Source: Stramenopiles sp. TOSAG23-2 (Eukaryota; Sar). From it: a stretch of DNA of 27,710 nt. Shown here piece after piece: positions 10,701 through 18,494 of this stretch (the stretch's first letter is position 1; each line of letters starts with the position of its first letter). The stretch is from positions 1-27,710 of the forward strand of contig LT649412.1 of NCBI GenBank assembly GCA_900128395.1. The letters are read 5' to 3'. The notes under the pieces are model-generated. The model saw only the letters and a list, made by a program, of their open reading frames with translations, had not been told where the DNA came from and searched no databases. The translations under genes and the position numbers were made by a program.

Positions 10701-10827
10701 TTCCATCATCCATATTCATCATCATATTATTATTATTCATTTCCTGGTCTGATTCATCCTCACTGGAAGATGATAAATCTGAACCAATATAATTTCCAAA
10801 TTCATCATATAAATTTGTATCTTCCAT
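7786..10827 (-). CDS. EFTUD2: U5 snRNP GTPase Snu114 / EFTUD2 (116-kDa component)
   Basis: A 1013-residue intronless translation-factor-type GTPase (human EFTUD2 is about 970). In this family it sits in the U5 snRNP with Prp8 and Brr2 and controls spliceosome activation and disassembly. The N-terminus is acidic (NLYDEFGNYIGSDL). G1 is GHLHSGKT at 144-151, switch I ends RGMSIKS near 184-190, and G3 is DCPGH at 211-215 with the catalytic His kept. G4 is SKCD at 265-268, where family members usually read NKID. The next residues, RLIAELRLPPNDCYSKL, are typical of Snu114. An Asn-rich insert occupies about 301-323. Domain II (GRIYSGTVRAGDRVRVLGEQ, then VLLEGIDQHVVKTAT), domain IV (SIWAFGP) and the C-terminal motif RTQGQAFCQQSFHHWSLVPG match Snu114 rather than EF2. 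Identification is firm; the effect of the G4 change is unknown. Confidence 0.97.
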   Translation of the reverse strand: MEDTNLYDEFGNYIGSDLSSSSEDESDQEMNNNNMMMNMDDGTNQIATNNNFEQDVTNSATSTEIVLHEDKSYYASASDIYGDDVETITMEEDSQNITEPLVKPIKSRSISVLDKDIPETIYESEYLTGFMTARALVRNVAFVGHLHSGKTFLFDMLIESTYKNKVTSSCEKRYTDSRKDEQSRGMSIKSCPVSLLLPDLRKKSHLFNLMDCPGHTAFTAERTASLRLADGVILVVDAIEGVLMETKNAIHEASRKNLPISLIISKCDRLIAELRLPPNDCYSKLQSIIDEVNIEYRSKYSNKNRNGASGNRNNNNNHNNNNNEPYLNPTKGNVCFSSAKHRWAFTLNSFAKKYSENHSGNINHKAFAQRLWGDVYIDNETNKFFVGSKNKKIDVNSKRTFVSFILEPIYKIYSHVIGREDKELKSFLKSLNGVNMSKKELKLDPHPMLRLVMSRFMKNSVQSIADMMIETFPNPLINAHKKVLNHYQGDMTSIPARSMLSCNPEGPLVINVVKQYANGDGTKFLCLGRIYSGTVRAGDRVRVLGEQYSSTDDDEDMGIATITNILIGQARYTIDIDMATVGSIVLLEGIDQHVVKTATVTHLTSANEECSDVEIFAPLKFDTEANMKVAVEPLKPSELPKMVEALRRASKSYPLLSTKVEDSGEHVITGTGEIHLDVVLHDLRLLFSDIEIKVSDPSVCFRETVVKNSFLKCNAYSPNKKNRISMIAGPVDKNLANDNEKMGTFDDFHFKGNTEKKASTILRQNYNWDALASRSIWAFGPSAKRGTNILLNDTLPYEVDSALLSNVRDSVVQGFRWSCREGPLCDEPMRQVKIRVIDAIISNDPISRGGGQIIPTARRAVNSAFLSASPRLLEPVLKVEVVTLEDTVRAIYKIFKNRRGNVINEKGKPGTPFHVLNGYIPAVESYGFETDLRIRTQGQAFCQQSFHHWSLVPGDPLDDNFIVHPLEKAPKDALARDFVIKTRRRKGLGDDLNIVKYFDDEAIMEYAQRNIDF

Positions 10828-11497
10828 GTTTTTTTTGTTTTAATTTTAATTTCAATTTTTTCTCTGTCTGTGTCTCCTGAAAATGTCGTTTGTGTTGATC
10901 TTTTAATGAAAAATGGTTATGAATTTCATTACACCAAGAGGTTCTTTCATCAATAAAGATATAAAAGTGATATTGCTTATTGGAATGTGAATGGAAGAAG
11001 AAGAATTTTAATGGTGGTGATGCGGTCGGCTGGTCGGCAGTCGGCAGAGATGAAAAATAAAATACTTAAAAAGATAAAAAATTAATAGGTATATCAAACG
11101 TGTCAAATTATCAAGTTTAAGGTAATATATCGTACATAAAACGCTGCAAGTATATAATTAAGGTACAGTTTGAATCTCATCAGCCTCTATATATAGTCTA
11201 TAGTTTGCAAAAAAGCGTTTCCGTATAGGTGGTGCATCTCATGATCGTTTGTTGCGCGAATATTTTTAGGCAATGCAATGATACGTGCCTGTTAAAATAG
11301 ACTCCTAATTATTTTATTACACACCAAACTCAACCCATTTATGTACAATACACAATACCTGGTATAATCATCAAAGCAATCAGAGTGAAGAGAGTAAGAA
11401 AGACGAAGACACATATCCATATGTTTGAATATAACATTCTATCATTCTAATATATAATTTATTTGTGATATAAAGTCGAGACATAGAACAAATCACG
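10828..11497. other. Divergent intergenic region between EFTUD2 and the armadillo gene
   Basis: This should hold both promoters. It includes a GC-rich patch with TCGGC three times within 20 bases (11026-11030, 11034-11038, 11041-11045), which is unusual for this AT-rich DNA. No ORF or RNA gene was recognised. Confidence 0.6.
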
Positions 11498-12766
11498 ATG
11501 AATCGTACCAATCGAACACCATCACAACAACCGCCACCAAGAGTGAGAAATTCACCTGGAAGTCCAACATCATCATCCAATAATAATAATAATAATCAAG
11601 CACCATCCATCATACCACCAATATCTACGACGAACAATAATAAATTTTTGAAAAATAAAACGTTAAATAAAACAAAAGAGTCTATAAAAACATTATCGTC
11701 ACCAAGATCACCACAATCACCACGTATTATGCAACCACCATTACCACCACCAGAAGTTATTAATAATGTACCATATCAAAAAGTTGACAATACGCTTCGA
11801 CGCACTATAAATATTTTTGACAATAAGAACAATTTAAAAGCAATAGATCTTATAGAACAATTTACAATATGCAATGCTAGTGCAGGAACTAGCCCAAATT
11901 TAAAAACAAATAAAACAGATGATTTAACGGGACTACAAACAGTCTTTGCTAGGAAAGAAATAGTTAACCATGTTCATTTAGCCTTATTATTAATGAAAAC
12001 TTTTAAAATTTTACTTCGAAAATTAGGAAATAGAAGAGCTGTAAATCAACGTTTAGTCAGGGATTTAGTATATATTATGGAGAGTTGTATGAATGGAAAT
12101 AAAGATGTATTAGCGATGGAATGTGCTAATGTATGTTTAAATTTATGTTATGAGATAGATAATGTTGAATTATTAGTTGATAGTGGCGGTATTGTACCAT
12201 TAACATATTTTTTAAATGCATGTAATGATGTCAAGTTACAAGCTAGTGCAGCAGGTGCTTTACAAAGTATTTGTTTTCAAAGTTATGGACGTGGTGCAGT
12301 TAGGGATACTGATAATTGCATCCATAGTTTAGTGCAATTAATGAAATCAAATGATCCTGTATTACAAGCTCGTACAGTTGGGGCAATACACAATATAAGT
12401 TCAGATACATTCAGTATACATATGATAAGGGAAGCTGGTGCAATTGATATTTTAATATCACATTTACAATCTCCATATAAAGGTGTATGTGGTTCAGCTG
12501 CTGGGGCAATACAAAATTTGTCTAGGGAAGTTGCATGTAGAAATATAATATGTAAAAATGAAAAAGCTGTTGAATCTTTATCAGATTTATTATTTGGTAG
12601 TGATATAGAAGCAGTTTCATGTGCTGTTGGTGCATTGTTAAATATTATTGGTCCAGAACTTGGTGATGAATCTGTTAATAATGAAAAGCGCAATTCATTT
12701 AAGAAATTATTATCGGATAGTGTTGCAATGGGTGCAGTTTGGGGCGCCGTGTGGGAGAATATGTAA
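11498..12766 (+). CDS. Armadillo-repeat protein
   Basis: A 422-residue intronless protein. Residues 1-95 are disordered and rich in Ser, Pro and Asn, with several SP sites (SPRSPQSPR). Residues about 185-395 form armadillo repeats: helices such as VLAMECANVCLNLCYE, the next unit with LQASAAGALQSICF, then LQARTVGAIHNISS and GVCGSAAGAIQNLS, each carrying the small-residue core and Asn or Ser typical of ARM helix 3. The chain ends AVWGAVWENM. ARM solenoids bind extended peptides; the partner is unknown, and I cannot assign it to a named ARMC or ciliary subfamily. The SP-rich tail suggests proline-directed phosphorylation (inference). The stop lies inside a 12-base palindrome, GTAAAATTTTAC, which is probably chance in AT-rich DNA. 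Confidence 0.88.
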   Translation: MNRTNRTPSQQPPPRVRNSPGSPTSSSNNNNNNQAPSIIPPISTTNNNKFLKNKTLNKTKESIKTLSSPRSPQSPRIMQPPLPPPEVINNVPYQKVDNTLRRTINIFDNKNNLKAIDLIEQFTICNASAGTSPNLKTNKTDDLTGLQTVFARKEIVNHVHLALLLMKTFKILLRKLGNRRAVNQRLVRDLVYIMESCMNGNKDVLAMECANVCLNLCYEIDNVELLVDSGGIVPLTYFLNACNDVKLQASAAGALQSICFQSYGRGAVRDTDNCIHSLVQLMKSNDPVLQARTVGAIHNISSDTFSIHMIREAGAIDILISHLQSPYKGVCGSAAGAIQNLSREVACRNIICKNEKAVESLSDLLFGSDIEAVSCAVGALLNIIGPELGDESVNNEKRNSFKKLLSDSVAMGAVWGAVWENM

Positions 12767-13202
12767 AATTTTACGTACATCTCTCTCAATACACACACAC
12801 GAAGAGAGAAGTAAAATTAATTCTAGAAGATCATATCTGAAGTAATATAAAAAATTCTCTTATTTATACAAAGTTAAAAATTGTACGAGTAATATATATA
12901 TATGTGGTTAAAATCTATCTGGAAGTAATATATACTCTCGTAATTTTCTCTACTTTACTCAAATATATTATAATTTTCTCTTACTCATAATATTATATAA
13001 ATTTCTTTTACTCCCGTAATTTAAAATCTTAAAATCAAAAGTGATTTAAATACATATTTATTTTTATATACGAACGTATGATACATATATCACACGCGTA
13101 TATGCACTATATCACATATCGTACATATCATACCTCCCCACCACACGAGGGAGGGCAGAAAAATATAATATCATACCAAAGGTATATTATATAATAGAAA
13201 TA
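12767..13202. other. Convergent 3' intergenic region
   Basis: The spacer lies between the ends of the armadillo gene (+) and the RPxT-repeat gene (-). It is AT-rich with a copy of the 3'-flank motif at 12976 and a degenerate copy just before it (near 12940-12962). No ORF or RNA gene was seen. Confidence 0.6.
12976..13016 (+). repeat. Copy of the 3'-flank motif (extended)
   Basis: TTCTCTTACTCATA at 12976-12989, followed by an AT spacer and TTCTTTTACTCCCG ending at 13016. The whole block aligns with the minus-strand copy near 7662. It is 210 bases after the armadillo stop, on the sense strand of that gene. Confidence 0.6.
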
Positions 13203-15362
13203 TTACAATGCACGATTGGAAGGATGTAGTAAAACATCAATTTCTTGTAAAATTTTTTGTTTTGAATTTCCAACTGCTCTTTCTAATCTTTTTACTTCTT
13301 CTTTTAATCGAACATGTGTTGGACTTGCAGCTCGTGGAGAATGTTTTTGCCATTGTCTACTACTTAATTCTAATGCAGTTGTTATCTTTTCATTTCGAAA
13401 TTGATTTAAATTTGTTATATGTACTTGTTTTCCACTTGTGCCTTCCTTTAACAACGCATTGGCTTGTTTTTCTGTTATATTAATAGCAGCGTATGCAGAT
13501 GAATCCAAACGTGGAGGATATTTGCGAGGAGAATTTACTGGACGACGTTTTAAAATACCACCTTGATTCTTATTAGCAATACGTCTGTTAACACGATTAT
13601 TATTATTACTATTTCTACTACGATTACTATTTAATCTTGAACCACTTGATGTTGATGGTCGAGGTCTTCCATAATAATTTTTTCTAGTATTATTATTATT
13701 CTTTCCTCCAGTAGCTATTTGTTTTTGGAAAGAAAATTTATGCGAAAATTTACGTGGGCTATTGCTTGTTTGTGGTCTTTGTATTTGCTTTGGACCTCTA
13801 CGAATACGTAGCATATTTCTTTTTTCTTCTTCCTCATCTACTTCAATAAACGAATGATCCGATGTATCCTCTGGTCGATCAGGTATTTTTATATTAAGTT
13901 TAATGTCAATCGATTTCATGGATGAAGAATACATACTTGCTTTGGAATTGCTATTGCTTTTCATATTTTCATTATTATTTTCAACTACTGTTTCCTCCAC
14001 TTGGTTCATCATATTATCATTGTTGTTACTATTACTGTTATTTCTTCGTACTATGGCATTACTACCAATTCTTTTTTTCCCAGCTTCCCACGGAATTGGT
14101 TTCATTCGTTGTTCTTCAACCATATTTTCCATACGATCAATCAATGCATGTAATTCCTTTGCATCTGGATGTAAACGTATATCACTATCATACAACATAT
14201 TGTTATTGTCGTTCATCATCATGTTAACATTGCTTTCTTCATTTAACGCAGTATCATTATTGTTATGATTGTTTAACATATCAGCTGGTGGTATATATGT
14301 GTCTAAATCATCATTATTATTCTCAATCGAACTTTTATTTGTAGTATTAAATGACACACGACTAGTAACTACTCTTGGATTGTTGTTGTTCCCAGTTGTA
14401 CTTGGACGTTGTTGATAACGATGTTGTTGATATCCAACATTACTATTTTTTATGATACCAGTCGTCGGTCGCTTTGTTCTTCTCTCATTAATAGTTTCTT
14501 TTCGTTCAATTTTCATCATTTCATTAATATCCGTATGTAAATTATATTTATTAATATTATTATTATAATTCTTGTAAAAATTAGTACCAATGGCTGTTGC
14601 AGGACGTAAACCAATACCATAAACACCATTATTTTTTACTACATTTTTACTTTTTTCATTGTTATCCAAATTGTTGTTATTATTTGTTTTATTATCATTC
14701 CTAAAACCCATAGACGTTGTTGCACGATTGTTGTGATTACGTCGTGCTGGTCGAGGTGAAATTTGTTTTGGACTACCTTGCAGTGCAGCATACAATCCAA
14801 CTTTTTTCACATTTTGTGGTTGTTGCATAAGTCTAGATACAGGTCTTTCCCCACCTCTTATTTGTTCTTGCTTTTGATTTCGTTTTTTCAGTGCTTGTTG
14901 TCGTCTCCTCTGTTGTTGTTGTTGCGAAAATGGACTTGTGCTAGCATTGTTATTATTATTTGCAGTAGCAGCTTTGCGTATCCTTGATGTATGACTTGTT
15001 GTTGTTGCTGGTCTTGTTCTTAGTTTGTTGTTTTTATTATTATTGTTTCTATTCAAAATTAATATTCGTTGACGTTGTTTATTATACAAATTGTTATTAT
15101 TATTATTTTTAGTAGCACGACGTGATCCTTGATTTGTAGATGGTCTTCTTGGTACATTATGATTATTATTTTTATAATCCATTCTAGAACCAGGCCTATG
15201 CATTTGATGATGCGTTGCTGGTCTTGTCGATGTATTATTATTCGTATTCCTACTTGGATTTTTAATATAACCCACTTTTACTAGTTCATAATTAATTTTT
15301 GAATTTGTATTTCCAACATCATAATTCGTTAACGCGGAGAAAGGTCTTGGATATGGATGCAT
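13203..15362 (-). CDS. Asn-rich basic protein with repeated RPxT motifs
   Basis: A 719-residue intronless ORF, mostly disordered, basic and asparagine-rich. It carries at least eight RP-x-T motifs (RPATHH, RPSTNQ, RPATTT, RPATAI, RPTTGI, RPSTTG, RPSTSS, RPQTSN) plus near variants (RPFSAL, RPGSRM, RPVSRL). Less repetitive, possibly folded segments are the N-terminal 35 residues, a helix near DAKELHALIDRMENMVEEQR, and the C-terminal 85 residues (SSAYAAINITEKQANALLKE, then a helical stretch ending EIDVLLHPSNRAL). The function is unknown. Evenly spaced RPxT sites with high positive charge suggest a phosphorylated scaffold or a microtubule- or membrane-binding protein, but that is inference. The ORF length and the preserved C-terminus argue that it is real. 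Confidence 0.75.
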   Translation of the reverse strand: MHPYPRPFSALTNYDVGNTNSKINYELVKVGYIKNPSRNTNNNTSTRPATHHQMHRPGSRMDYKNNNHNVPRRPSTNQGSRRATKNNNNNNLYNKQRQRILILNRNNNNKNNKLRTRPATTTSHTSRIRKAATANNNNNASTSPFSQQQQQRRRQQALKKRNQKQEQIRGGERPVSRLMQQPQNVKKVGLYAALQGSPKQISPRPARRNHNNRATTSMGFRNDNKTNNNNNLDNNEKSKNVVKNNGVYGIGLRPATAIGTNFYKNYNNNINKYNLHTDINEMMKIERKETINERRTKRPTTGIIKNSNVGYQQHRYQQRPSTTGNNNNPRVVTSRVSFNTTNKSSIENNNDDLDTYIPPADMLNNHNNNDTALNEESNVNMMMNDNNNMLYDSDIRLHPDAKELHALIDRMENMVEEQRMKPIPWEAGKKRIGSNAIVRRNNSNSNNNDNMMNQVEETVVENNNENMKSNSNSKASMYSSSMKSIDIKLNIKIPDRPEDTSDHSFIEVDEEEEKRNMLRIRRGPKQIQRPQTSNSPRKFSHKFSFQKQIATGGKNNNNTRKNYYGRPRPSTSSGSRLNSNRSRNSNNNNRVNRRIANKNQGGILKRRPVNSPRKYPPRLDSSAYAAINITEKQANALLKEGTSGKQVHITNLNQFRNEKITTALELSSRQWQKHSPRAASPTHVRLKEEVKRLERAVGNSKQKILQEIDVLLHPSNRAL

Positions 15363-15538
15363 GCCTCCCGTCGTTTGAAATATTATTTCTTTTTATATAT
15401 ATAATAGTTACAAATAAATGAATTTGATATACACAGTACACACACGCACATATATATATATTGACTTACACAGTGTTGTTCCTCTTTGGTTTTCCGAATC
15501 AAATTTAGTATTTATACTTTTTTATTTTTTCGTGTAAC

Positions 15539-15715
15539 CAGACGACTGCAACAATATGAGCGCGGAAGAAGAAAAACGCTTGAAAAACTTGATCGAAAGG
15601 AAGCTGTCAAAATTAAGGCTTTTATACAATGCTTTGTTCGGAAAAGTGTGCAAAAGTATAAGAAAATGCATACTAAACATGATATATATATTGTTTCCTA
15701 TCTTGGAAAAGTTTG
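15539..15715 (+). other. IQ-motif exon-like ORF, possible gene fragment
   Basis: This open stretch encodes basic helical sequence with RRLQQYERGRRKTLEKLDRK, then an IQ calmodulin-binding motif IQCFVRKSVQKYKK starting near 15624 (I-Q-x3-R-K-x3-K). There is no ATG before the motif in this frame, so it is not a complete gene by itself. A possible 3' splice site (GTAACCAG) lies just upstream near 15535-15545. A second overlapping frame has an ATG at 15556 and gives 63 residues, but it looks less natural. It could be one exon of an unrecognised gene or a decayed fragment. It lies just upstream of the dynein relic on the same strand; a link is not shown. Confidence 0.35.
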
Positions 15716-16357
15716 AATACTATGGAATTAGTAGGGTAGTAGTATGAGAATAGGTACTTTTTAAAGGAATTAAGCAGAGAGCGAGAGAGAGAGCACAATA
15801 GCAATAGCTATGAGGAATTACATGGAAGTAGTACCTTCTTAGATAGCAAGGAATTAGTATGAAAAAGCATTCGAATATCAGCTGCTATATGTAATTTCTT
15901 AGACTACCACATGGTATGGCACAGGGCATGGCGCCTCGTCCTAATTTTAAAAATTATTCGAACTTGCTTATAACAAATTGGAAAATCGTGTGCTCTTTTT
16001 GCTTTTTAAAATATGGTACTCTCAACCAGATCTTGTAGCTTTCCTAATGCTATTTCCATGTAATTATCTACAACCGTCATGTTGTTGTCAATAAATTTAC
16101 GTACATTAGCTCAAAAAAACAAAAATATATCTGTTACCACCCCACTACCGTAGCATTATGATTGGCATTTTAAATATAATAAAAAATGTAGGATTTTAAA
16201 ATATATATATATTTAGTGTACATCGATATACATTTTTATGGATAGTCATTTAAAAACACTAATATATATATATATAATCTATTTATTTATTTGTATAGAG
16301 TTGTATATATTATATATTTAAATATATATATATATACATTATATACATATATATAAA
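15716..16357. other. Gene-poor spacer before the dynein relic
   Basis: The DNA holds GA-rich simple sequence near 15775-15795, a small GC-rich patch near 15910-15940 and long AT runs near 16200-16345. A minus-strand stretch at 16006-16110 reads as coding-like sequence after a pyrimidine-rich AG site, but no homologue is recognised. No complete gene was seen. Confidence 0.5.
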
Positions 16358-16821
16358 ATGTCGAAAAAAAAAGATAAAAATGAAGTGACGAAAGTTACTG
16401 AATGGAAAAGGCCGGAAGGTTATGCTTGTTGATGCAAATGAAAAAAAAGCAGTTGCTGAAGAAATTGCTGAAAATGTTGCCATCGAAAAAGCTACTGTAA
16501 CAGAGGAAACAGATAAAGCAACGATTGAAGAGGAGAAAGTTAGTGTAATTGCTGCAGAGGCTAATAAAATTGCAACTAGTGCTGCAGCAGATTTAGCAAA
16601 GGCAGAACCAGCTGTCGAAAATGCAATGAAAGACACAAGCTTCTTGGATCGCTACTGAAGTTGGCTATATTAGACCAGACCCAAGTGTCTATAATTGTCC
16701 AATATATTCCACCACCTTTAGAGGACCAACATACATCGTGCTCGCAACATTAAAAAGTGTTGAACCATCTACAAAATGGGTTTTAGCAGGTGTTGCAATG
16801 ATTATGCAAGAAGATATGTAA
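16358..16821 (+). pseudogene. Broken axonemal dynein heavy-chain relic: stalk piece joined to the C-terminus
   Basis: Three short frames are strung together. The first, from ATG 16358, has 24 codons and ends at 16432. The second, 16422-16658, encodes 78 residues with the alanine- and glutamate-rich heptads of a dynein stalk coiled coil, notably EEEKVSVIAAEANKIATSAA and DLAKAEPAVENA. The third, about 16630-16821, contains PSVYNCPIYSTTFRGPTY, then STKWVLAGVAMIMQED and a stop. That is the last part of an axonemal dynein heavy chain, closest in my judgement to the outer-arm beta (DNAH9/11/17) type. Microtubule-binding tip, AAA5, AAA6 and most of the C-terminal domain, well over 1000 residues, are missing between the two parts. 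Frame changes plus this deletion indicate a pseudogene. No poly-A tail or target-site duplication is evident. Confidence 0.82.
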
Positions 16822-17281
16822 AGTAAAACAATTATTTCTTTGTATTATTAGCAATTATGTATTGCTATATTAACTTATATCTGTATAAAAAAAATTAAAA
16901 AAATACCCGCTCGGCTAAACGCACGAGTATTGTGTTAACACCTTAAGCTTTTATAATATAATAGCTTATTATTATCCTATTAATATTTACCTATATTACC
17001 AAGTATACCTCGACACTACATCTACAACTACCGTCTACTACCGTTATTATTTATTATCGATTTATTATAATTATAAATTTCATTAGATTAATAATTAGAT
17101 TAGTATCATCAATACAAATAGACAAAAAGTCTTTCACAACTGACGACAACAAACAACAAAAAAAAGTCTCTTCTTAGATTTATTTATCGTGTGTGTGTGT
17201 GTGTGGCTTTGTGTTTCTATTTGTTGTGTTTGTAAAAAAGAGAAAGAAAAAACATACCAAGAAATTAGGAGAATTGTTATT
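16822..17281. other. Spacer and 5' flank of the ankyrin gene
   Basis: AT-rich DNA with TTATTA-type simple sequence and a (GT)n run near 17189-17205. No ORF beginning with ATG or RNA gene was recognised. The end of the stretch is presumably the ankyrin gene's promoter and 5' UTR. Confidence 0.5.
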
Positions 17282-18093
17282 ATGGCTATGGAAGGTGTGA
17301 AATTTGTCACGTCAGCATTGGAAGGGGATTTGCAAACGTTACGATATATGTTACAAAATGGGACACGTGTAAACTGTTTTAATCCAACGAATGGTAGAAA
17401 TGCTTTGCATGAAGCCGCTGCGTTTGGTAAAGAACCTGTAGTTCGATTTTTAATAGAGAATGGTGTCAATATACATAGTAGGACTATGTTAGGCCGCGAA
17501 TCTGCACTTCATTTAGCATCATCAAATGGTCAAGAAGTCACTACGAAAATATTATTAAAAAGAGGTTGTCGTGTAAATGATGTAAATAAACAAGGTGGTA
17601 AGTCATCATAGAGTCTTTCGAAATATATCATATTATTGCAACAATACAAAACTAACAATTTTTTCCCCATTTTCCTTTTGTCACTAATATATTCTTTAAA
17701 TATCAAATGTATATTAAATGGTTTATTATTATAATAGATACACCACTGCATATGGCATCTGGGGATGCAGTTGGTACACATTTATTAAATTTTGGCGCAG
17801 ATGCATTTTTAACTAATAAACGTGGATTAACACCAATAGAAACAGCAAAACAGCAAGGGAGAACATCGTTAGTACGTATGTTTCAAAAAGCACAAGAACA
17901 AGCACATCGTAATATGTTGGCAAAAGAACGTGAACGCCGTGCTATCATCCGTGCACGTCATAAAGAAATGGAAATAGAGGATAAAAAGAAATTAGCGGAA
18001 CAAAAGAAAGCAGCAATGAAAGCAGAATATTTACGTTTTCGACATAAAGGTAGTAAAAAGAAAAAAACGACTAGTATATTTCATCAAAAATGA
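17282..18093 (+). CDS. Ankyrin-repeat protein with basic coiled-coil tail (two exons)
   Basis: The exons are 17282-17597 and 17738-18093, joined across a 140-base intron with donor GTAAGT and acceptor TAATAG. The split codon restores the ankyrin signature DTPLHMASGDAVG and gives 223 residues. Ankyrin repeats fill about 5-145: MEGVKFVTSALEGDLQTLRY, GRNALHEAAAFGKEPVVRFL, ESALHLASSNGQEVTTKILL, then DTPLHMASGDAVGTHLL and GLTPIETAKQQG. From about 150 the chain becomes a highly charged helix (AKERERRAIIRARHKEME, KKLAEQKKAAMKAEYL) ending in KKKK. Ankyrin repeats bind protein partners; the partner here is unknown. The start is the first ATG after an in-frame GTG-only stretch. The last 15 codons form one arm of a perfect inverted repeat (see the separate entry). 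Confidence 0.88.
17598..17737 (+). other. Spliceosomal intron in the ankyrin gene
   Basis: The intron starts GTAAGT and ends ATAATAG, with pyrimidine-rich and AT-rich sequence inside and several in-frame stops. Removing it joins the two ankyrin halves in frame with a canonical repeat start (D-TPLH). It is the only intron I can support in the window. Confidence 0.9.
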
Positions 18094-18126
18094 TATACTA
18101 GTCGTTTTTTTCTTTTTACTACCTTT
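18046..18126 (+). repeat. 34-bp perfect inverted repeat around the ankyrin stop codon
   Basis: The left arm 18046-18079 and right arm 18093-18126 are exact reverse complements over 34 bases, with a 13-base loop. The left arm encodes most of the last 15 residues of the ankyrin protein (GSKKKKTTSI). The loop and the arm boundary contain the TGA stop at 18091-18093. In RNA this would be a long stable hairpin with an A-rich/U-rich stem around ACGACTAGTATAT. It could be a 3'-UTR structural element, an mRNA stability signal or a local fold-back duplication. Confidence 0.9.
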
Positions 18127-18494
18127 GGCGGAGAAACATTTTTACGTATATTTTTATGTAAGATTTTTATATAATTATTACGAACCTCGTATGTATAACG
18201 TACAGTATATAAAATGTTCTCTTACTCATATATATAATATATAAATTTCCTATATATTATTCTTCAAATGCACAGCACCTAGCACCCTATACGTATGATA
18301 TAATATACGAGTAGTTTTTCACACCCCGGTACAAATTTTAAATTTTTTATTTTTAGCATGCCTCTCAACTCTTCACGCGTAGTAATAAAAATACAACACA
18401 CGATTCTCCGAGTATTTTGACGCAACAATTTTGTTCCCTGTATCTTCCAAACCCGTAATAAATCGTTTCAAGACGCAATTTCTATTTTAAAAGC
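18127..18494. other. Convergent 3' intergenic region
   Basis: The spacer lies between the ankyrin gene (+) and the TM-LRR gene (-). It holds a copy of the 3'-flank motif at 18217 and AT dinucleotide runs. No ORF was recognised. Confidence 0.6.
18217..18230 (+). repeat. Copy of the 3'-flank motif TTCTCTTACTCATA
   Basis: Exact 14-base copy, 124 bases after the ankyrin stop on the same strand. It is followed by an AT block and ATAAATTTCC, similar to the 12976 copy. Confidence 0.6.

Noticed and set aside
12763-12774. Stop codon of the armadillo gene inside the palindrome GTAAAATTTTAC, and similar tiny palindromes at the stops of EFTUD2, RCC1 and the LRR gene
   Set aside because: Palindromes of 8-12 bases are expected by chance in DNA this AT-rich, and several other stops in the window have none. 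Only the 34-bp ankyrin case stands out.
12283-12798. A 171-codon minus-strand frame antisense to the armadillo gene
   Set aside because: It is a mirror of the armadillo coding frame, with no family resemblance and no start context. The plus-strand gene has clear ARM repeats.
13903-14268. Leu/Phe-rich plus-strand frames opposite the RPxT gene
   Set aside because: Complement of AAT and AAC runs; apparent membrane helices are an artefact of base composition.
16310-16636. A 108-codon minus-strand Ala/Ser/Phe-rich frame
   Set aside because: It is the complement of the dynein stalk relic and AT repeats.
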